Positions 59,671-64,000 of a DNA stretch of 64,000 bases are shown here, piece after piece. Origin of the DNA: Cylicocyclus nassatus. Taxonomy: Eukaryota; Nematoda; Chromadorea; Rhabditida; Strongylidae. Numbering within the stretch: the stretch's first letter is position 1; every line of letters starts with the position of its first letter. Location of the stretch: contig CATQJL010000305.1 in assembly GCA_958299035.1 (NCBI GenBank), positions 70,462,792 to 70,526,791 of the forward strand, written 5' to 3'. A program made the position numbers and the translations under genes. The notes beneath the pieces were generated by a model. The model was given only the letters and a program-made list of their open reading frames with translations. It was not told where the DNA came from and did no database searches.

Positions 59671-61604
59671 CCTTCTCCCAAATGAAGATTTAATGGTTAA
59701 TTGTAAGTCAAATTCTTTTTGCAAAGTCCTGAGGAAAGTTACAGTTATTGTAGAGGCAGTAGGCAGCAATTTCCAGCTGCCAACTGAGGGGAAGGCTTTG
59801 TGACTGCCACCCCCTCAAGTGCCGTCCAGTAGAGGAGAAGCGCAAATCTCTATGCCTTCTCCCGCACGAAAATTTGATGGTTAATTGTAAGTCAAATTCT
59901 TTTTGCAAAGTTCTGAGGAAAGTTACAGTTATTGTAGAGGCGGTAGGCAGCAGTTTCCAGCTGCCAACTGAGGGGGAAGGCTTTATGACTGCCATCCCCT
60001 CAAATGCCGTTCAGTACATGAGAAGCGCAAACCTCTATGCCTTCTCCCAAATGAAGATTTAATAGTAAATTGTAAGTAAAATTCTTTTTCAAATTCCTGA
60101 GGAAAGTTACAGTTATTGTAGAGGCAGTAGGCAGCAGTTTCCAGCTGCCAACTGAAGGGAAGGCTTTGTTACTGCCAACCCCTCAGGTGCCGGTCCAGTA
60201 GAGGAGAAGCGCAAATCTCTATGCCTTCTCCTACATGAAGATTTGATGGTTAATTGTAAGTCAAATTCTTTTTGCAAAGTCCTGAGGAAAGTTACAGTTA
60301 TTGTAGAGGCAGTAGGCAGCAGTTTCCAGCTGCCAACTGAGGGGAAGGCTTTGTTACTGCCAACCCCTCAGGTGCCGGTCCAGTAGAGGAGAAGCGCAAA
60401 TCTCTATGCCTTCTCCTACATGAAGATTTGATGGTTAATTGTAAGTCAAATTCTTTTTGCAAAGTCCTAAGGAAAGTTACAGTTATTGTAGAGGCAGTAG
60501 GCAGCAATTTCCAGCTGCCAACTAAGGGGAAGGCTTTGTGACTGCCACCCCCTCAAGTGCCGTCCAGTAGAGGAGAAGCGCAAATCTCTATGCCTTCTCC
60601 CGCACGAAAATTTGATGGTTAATTGTAAGTCAAATTCTTTTTGCAAAGTTCTGAGGAAAGTTACAGTTATTGTAGAGGCGGTAGGCAGCACTTTCCAGCT
60701 GCCAACTGAGGGGAAGGCTTTATGACTGCCATCCCCTCAAGTGCCGTCCAGTAGAGGAGAAGCGCAAACCTCTATGCCTTCTCCCGCACGAAAATTTGAT
60801 GGTTAATTGTAAGTCAAATTCTTTTTGCAAAGTTCTGAGGAAAGTTACAGTTATTGTAGAGGCGGTAGGCAGCACTTTCCAGCTGCCAACTGAGGGGAAG
60901 GCTTTGTTACTGCCAGCCCCTCAGGTGCCGGTCCAGTAGAGGAGAAGCGCAAATCTCTATGCCTTCTCCCAAATGAAGATTTAATGGTTAATTGTAAGTC
61001 AAATTCTTTTTGCAAAGTCCTGAGGAAAGTTACAGTTATTGTAGAGGCAGTAGGCAGCAATTTCCAGCTGCCAACTGAGGGGAAGGCTTTGTGACTGCTA
61101 CCCCCTCAAGTGCCGTCCAGTAGAGGAGAAGCGCAAATCTCTATGCCTTCTCCCGCACGAAAATTTGATGGTTAATTGTAAGTCAAATTCTTTTTGCAAA
61201 GTTCTGAGGAAAGTTACAGTTATTGTAGAGGCGGTAGGCAGCAGTTTCCAGCTGCCAACTGAGGGGGAAGGCTTTATGACTGCCATCCCCTCAAATGCCG
61301 TTCAGTACATGAGAAGCGCAAACCTCTATGCCTTCTCCCAAATGAAGATTTAATGGTAAATTGTAAGTAAAATTCTTTTTCAAATTCCTGAGGAAAGTTA
61401 CAGTTATTGTAGAGGCAGTAGGCAGCAGTTTCCAGCTGCCAACTGAAGGGAAGGCTTTGTTACTGCCAACCCCTCAGGTGCCGGTCCAGTAGAGGAGAAG
61501 CGCAAATCTCTATGCCTTCTCCTACATGAAGATTTGATGGTTAATTGTAAGTCAAATTCTTTTTGCAAAGTCCTGAGGAAAGTTACAGTTATTGTAGAGG
61601 CAGT
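59073..61604. repeat. Tandem duplication of a 1291-bp heptamer
   Basis: Copies are about 59073-60363 and 60364-61604. Shared markers are CAACTAAGGGG (near 59229 and 60520), CCCAAATGAAGATTTAATGG followed by TTAATTG (near 59678 and 60969) and CAACTGAAGGG (near 60150 and 61441). Private changes are AATAGTAAATTG near 60061, GTCCTAAGG near 60465 and GACTGCTACC near 61095. Confidence 0.82.
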
Positions 61605-62099
61605 AGGCAGCAATTTCCAGCTGCCAACTGAGGGGAAGGCTTTGTGACTGCCACCCCCTCAAGTGCCGTCCAGTAGAGGAGAAGCGCAAATCTCTATGCC
61701 TTCTCCCGCACGAAAATTTGATGGTTAATTGTAAGTCAAATTCTTTTTGCAAAGTTCTGAGGAAAGTTACAGTTATTGTAGAGGCGGTAGGCAGCACTTT
61801 CCAGCTGCCAACTGAGGGGAAGGCTTTATGACTGCCATCCCCTCAAGTGCCGTCCAGTAGAGGAGAAGCGCAAACCTCTATGCCTTCTCCCAAATGAAGA
61901 TTTAATGGTAAATTGTAAGTCAAATTCTTTTTCAAAGTCCTGAGGAAAGTCACAGTTATTGTAGAGACGGTAGGCAGCAGTTTCCAGCTGCCAACTGAGG
62001 GGAAGGCTTTATGACTGCCATCCCCTCAAGTGCCGTCCAGTAGAGGAGAAGCGCAAACCTCTATGCCTTCTCCCAAATGAAGATTTAATGGTAAATTGT

Positions 62100-64000
62100 A
62101 AGTCAAATTCTTTTTCAAAGTCCTGAGGAAAGTCACAGTTATTGTAGAGACGGTAGGCAGCAGTTTCCAGCTACCAACTGAGGGGAATGCTCTATGACTG
62201 CCATCCCCTCAAATGCCGTTCAGTACATGAGAAGCGCAAACCTCTATGCCTTCTCCTATATGAAGATTTGATGGTTAATTGTAAGTCAAATTCTTTTTGC
62301 AAAGTCCTGAGGAAAGTTACAGTTATTGTAGAGGCAGTAGGCAGCAATTTCCAGCTGCCAACTGAGGGGAAGGCTTTGTGACTGCCACCCCCTCAAGTGC
62401 CGTCCAGTAGAGGAGAAACGCAAACCTTTATGCCTTCTCCTACATGAAGATTTGATGGTTAATTGTAAGCCAAATTTTTTGCAAAGTCCTGAGGAAAGTT
62501 ATAGTTATTGTAGAGGCAGTAGGCAGCAGTTTCCAGCTGCCAACTGAGGGGAAGGCTTTGTGACTGCCATCCCCTCAGGTGCCGGTCCAGTAGAGGAGAA
62601 GCGCAAATCTCTATGCCTTCTCCTACATGAAGATTTGATGGTTAATTGTAAGTCAATCTTTTTGCAAAGTCCTGAGGAAAGTTATAGTTATTGTAGAGGC
62701 AGTAGGCAGCAGTTTCCAGCTGCCAACTGAGGGGAAGGCTTTGTTACTGCCAGCCCCTCAGGTGCCGGTCCAGTAGAGGAGAAGCGCAAATCTCTATGCC
62801 TTCTCCTACATGAAGATTTGATGGTAAATTGTAAGTCGAATTCTTTTTGCAAAGTCCTGAGGCAAGTTATAGTTATTGTAGAGGCGGTAGGCAGCAGTTT
62901 CCAGCTGCCAACTGAGGGGGAAGGCTTTATGACTGCCATCCCCTCAAATGCCGTTCAGTACATGAGAAGCGCAAACCTCTATGCCTTCTCCTATATGAAG
63001 ATTTGATGGTTAATTGTAAGTCAAATTCTTGTTGCAAAGTCCTGAGGAAAGTTACAGTTATTGTAGAGGCAGTAGGCAGCAATTTCCAGCTGCCAACTGA
63101 GGGGAAGGTTTGTGACTGCCACCCCCTCAAGTGCCGTCCAGTAGAGGAGAAGCGCAAATCTCTATGCCTTCTCCCGCACGAAAATTTGATGGTTAATTGT
63201 AAGTCAAATTCTTTTTGCAAAGTTCTGAGGAAAGTTACAGTTATTGTAGAGGCGGTAGGCAGCAGTTTCCAGCTGCCAACTGAGGGGGAAGGCTTTATGA
63301 CTGCCATCCCCTCAAATGCCGTTCAGTACATGAGAAGCGCAAACCTCTATGCCTTCTCCCAAATGAAGATTTAATGGTAAATTGTAAGTAAAATTCTTTT
63401 TCAAATTCCTGAGGAAAGTCACAGTTATTGTAGAGACGGTAGGCAGCAGTTTCCAGCTGCCAACTGAGGGGAAGGCTTTATGACTGCCATCCCCTCAAGT
63501 GCCGTCCAGTAGAGGAGAAGCGCAAATCTCTATGCCTTCTCCCGCACGAAAATTTGATGGTTAATTGTAAGTCAAATTCTTTTTCAAAGTCCTGAGGAAA
63601 GTCACAGTTATTGTAGAGACGGTAGGCAGCAGTTTCCAGCTACCAACTGAGGGGAATGCTTTATGACTGCCATCCCCTCAAATGCCGTTCAGTACATGAG
63701 AAGCGCAAACCTCTATGCCTTCTCCTATATGAAGATTTGATGGTTAATTGTAAGTCAAATTCTTTTTGCAAAGTCCTGAGGAAAGTTACAGTTATTGTAG
63801 AGGCAGTAGGCAGCAATTTCCAGCTGCCAACTGAGGGGAAGGCTTTGTGACTGCCACCCCCTCAAGTGCCGTCCAGTAGAGGAGAAACGCAAACCTTTAT
63901 GCCTTCTCCTACATGAAGATTTGATGGTTAATTGTAAGCCAAATTTTTTGCAAAGTCCTGAGGAAAGTTATAGTTATTGTAGAGGCAGTAGGCAGCAGTT
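62100..64000. repeat. 1469-bp octamer duplication running off the window
   Basis: 62100-62531 recurs from 63569 to the window end at a shift of 1469 bp. Both carry the altered core CAGCTA (near 62170 and 63639), GTTCAGTACATGAG, CCTATATG and GAGAAACGC. They differ at GCTCTATGAC (62189) versus GCTTTATGAC (63658). Between the copies lie GTCAATCTTTTTG near 62653 (2 bases short) and GGAAGGTTTGTG near 63106 (1 base short), which lets one frame run on. The full extent of the second copy is not visible. Confidence 0.8.

Larger units (their letters stand above)
1..64000. repeat. 184-bp satellite DNA array filling the window
   Basis: The entire window is a head-to-tail tandem repeat with a modal unit of 184 bp and common 183- and 185-bp variants. 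Anchors such as CAGCTG (152-157, 336-341, 8418-8423, 8602-8607, 63821-63826) recur at that spacing throughout. All copies lie in the same orientation and no unrelated sequence interrupts them. The unit has a GC-richer half with CAGCTG and the GGAGAAG/CTTCTCC arms, and an AT-rich half with GGTTAATTGTAAG and a T5-T9 run. Because 184 is not a multiple of 3, the frame shifts in each unit, so a repeated protein is excluded. Long homogeneous arrays of nucleosome-sized units are known from eukaryotic heterochromatin. The family, species and chromosomal position are not recognised. Array edges lie outside the window. Confidence 0.98.
48300..64000. repeat. Region J: CATGAG / GAATTC subfamily domain
   Basis: Features largely confined to this end of the window are GTTCAGTACATGAGAAG, CCTATATGAAGA linked to it, GTCGAATTC with CTGAGGCAAG, GGCTTTGTTACTGCC, and GAGGGGGAAGG or GAGATGGAAGG. 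I find nine GAATTC (EcoRI) sites, starting at 48512, 49616, 51827, 53997, 55100, 56022, 57128, 58051 and 62838, and none elsewhere. The first three continue CAAGCTATAG and the last six CAAGTTATAG, which separates two sub-lineages. Recent duplications of 3 to 11 monomers dominate. One hybrid joins CCCCTCAGGTGCC to GTTCAGTACATGAG near 54650-54675. Confidence 0.83.

Noticed and set aside
1..64000. Many open reading frames of 62-191 codons on both strands
   Set aside because: All are translations of the same satellite in different frames. They repeat at the monomer spacing, overlap each other on opposite strands, change frame with every 184-bp unit, and lack any recognisable domain.
1..64000. CRISPR array
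   Set aside because: Regular repeats are present, but the unit is 183-185 bp with no short repeat alternating with unique spacers; every base belongs to the repeat.
1..64000. Ribosomal DNA intergenic-spacer subrepeats
   Set aside because: No rRNA gene sequence occurs in 64 kb, and spacer subrepeat blocks are normally much shorter than this.
1..64000. Transposable element or retrotransposon insertion
   Set aside because: No departure from monomer sequence, no target-site duplication, no long terminal repeat or reverse-transcriptase-like reading frame was found anywhere.
1..64000. Telomeric repeat or telomere-adjacent sequence
   Set aside because: No run of TTAGGG- or TTTAGGG-type units on either strand.
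1..64000. Assembly artefact explaining the repeated blocks
   Set aside because: The copies carry private substitutions, single-monomer indels and chimeric junctions, which a simple assembly duplication would not create. It cannot be fully excluded without spanning long reads.

Overview
The whole 64 kb window is one uninterrupted tandem satellite array. The unit is 183-185 bp, repeated head to tail in one orientation, roughly 345-350 times (estimated from the mean spacing of the conserved CAGCTG core, first at 152-157 and last at 63821-63826). I see no gene, RNA gene, transposon, CRISPR array, unique spacer or inversion. Open frames exist on both strands, but all are satellite read-through and none looks like a protein-coding gene.

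The size, homogeneity and hierarchy point to a eukaryotic heterochromatic block (centromeric, pericentromeric or subtelomeric). The unit length is close to one nucleosome plus linker. I do not recognise the monomer as a named satellite family and cannot place the species. A centromeric role is inference only.

Layout by local monomer types: (A) 1-7.1 kb, 7/8/11/15-mer higher-order repeats (HORs) with a short foreign island at 5.15-5.59 kb; (B) 7.1-8.06 kb, a short variant block copied 13.2 kb downstream; (C) 8.06-12.7 kb, a 551-bp trimer HOR; (D) 12.7-14.5 kb, two tandem 915-bp pentamers; (E) 15.5-18.3 kb, a second copy of 11.3-15.0 kb holding only one 915-bp pentamer; (F) 18.3-23.4 kb, a mixed block with an internal duplication; (G) 23.4-28.2 kb, a tandem duplication of a 2383-bp 13-mer; (H) 28.2-29.6 kb, transition; (I) 29.6-48.3 kb, a mosaic built from a large duplication (shift about 8.07-8.25 kb) with five copies of a six-monomer core; (J) 48.3-64 kb, a distinct subfamily with CATGAG and GAATTC markers and recent 1104-, 922-, 553-, 1291- and 1469-bp duplications.

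Each typical monomer carries three good short inverted repeats and a 20-bp dyad centred on CAGCTG. The main sequence alleles differ largely by CpG-type transitions. Chimeric monomers often switch type in the same AT-rich segment. The window is best read as a record of unequal exchange and segmental duplication in a satellite. All shifts and boundaries were read by eye from shared marker variants and are accurate to a few tens of bases at best.
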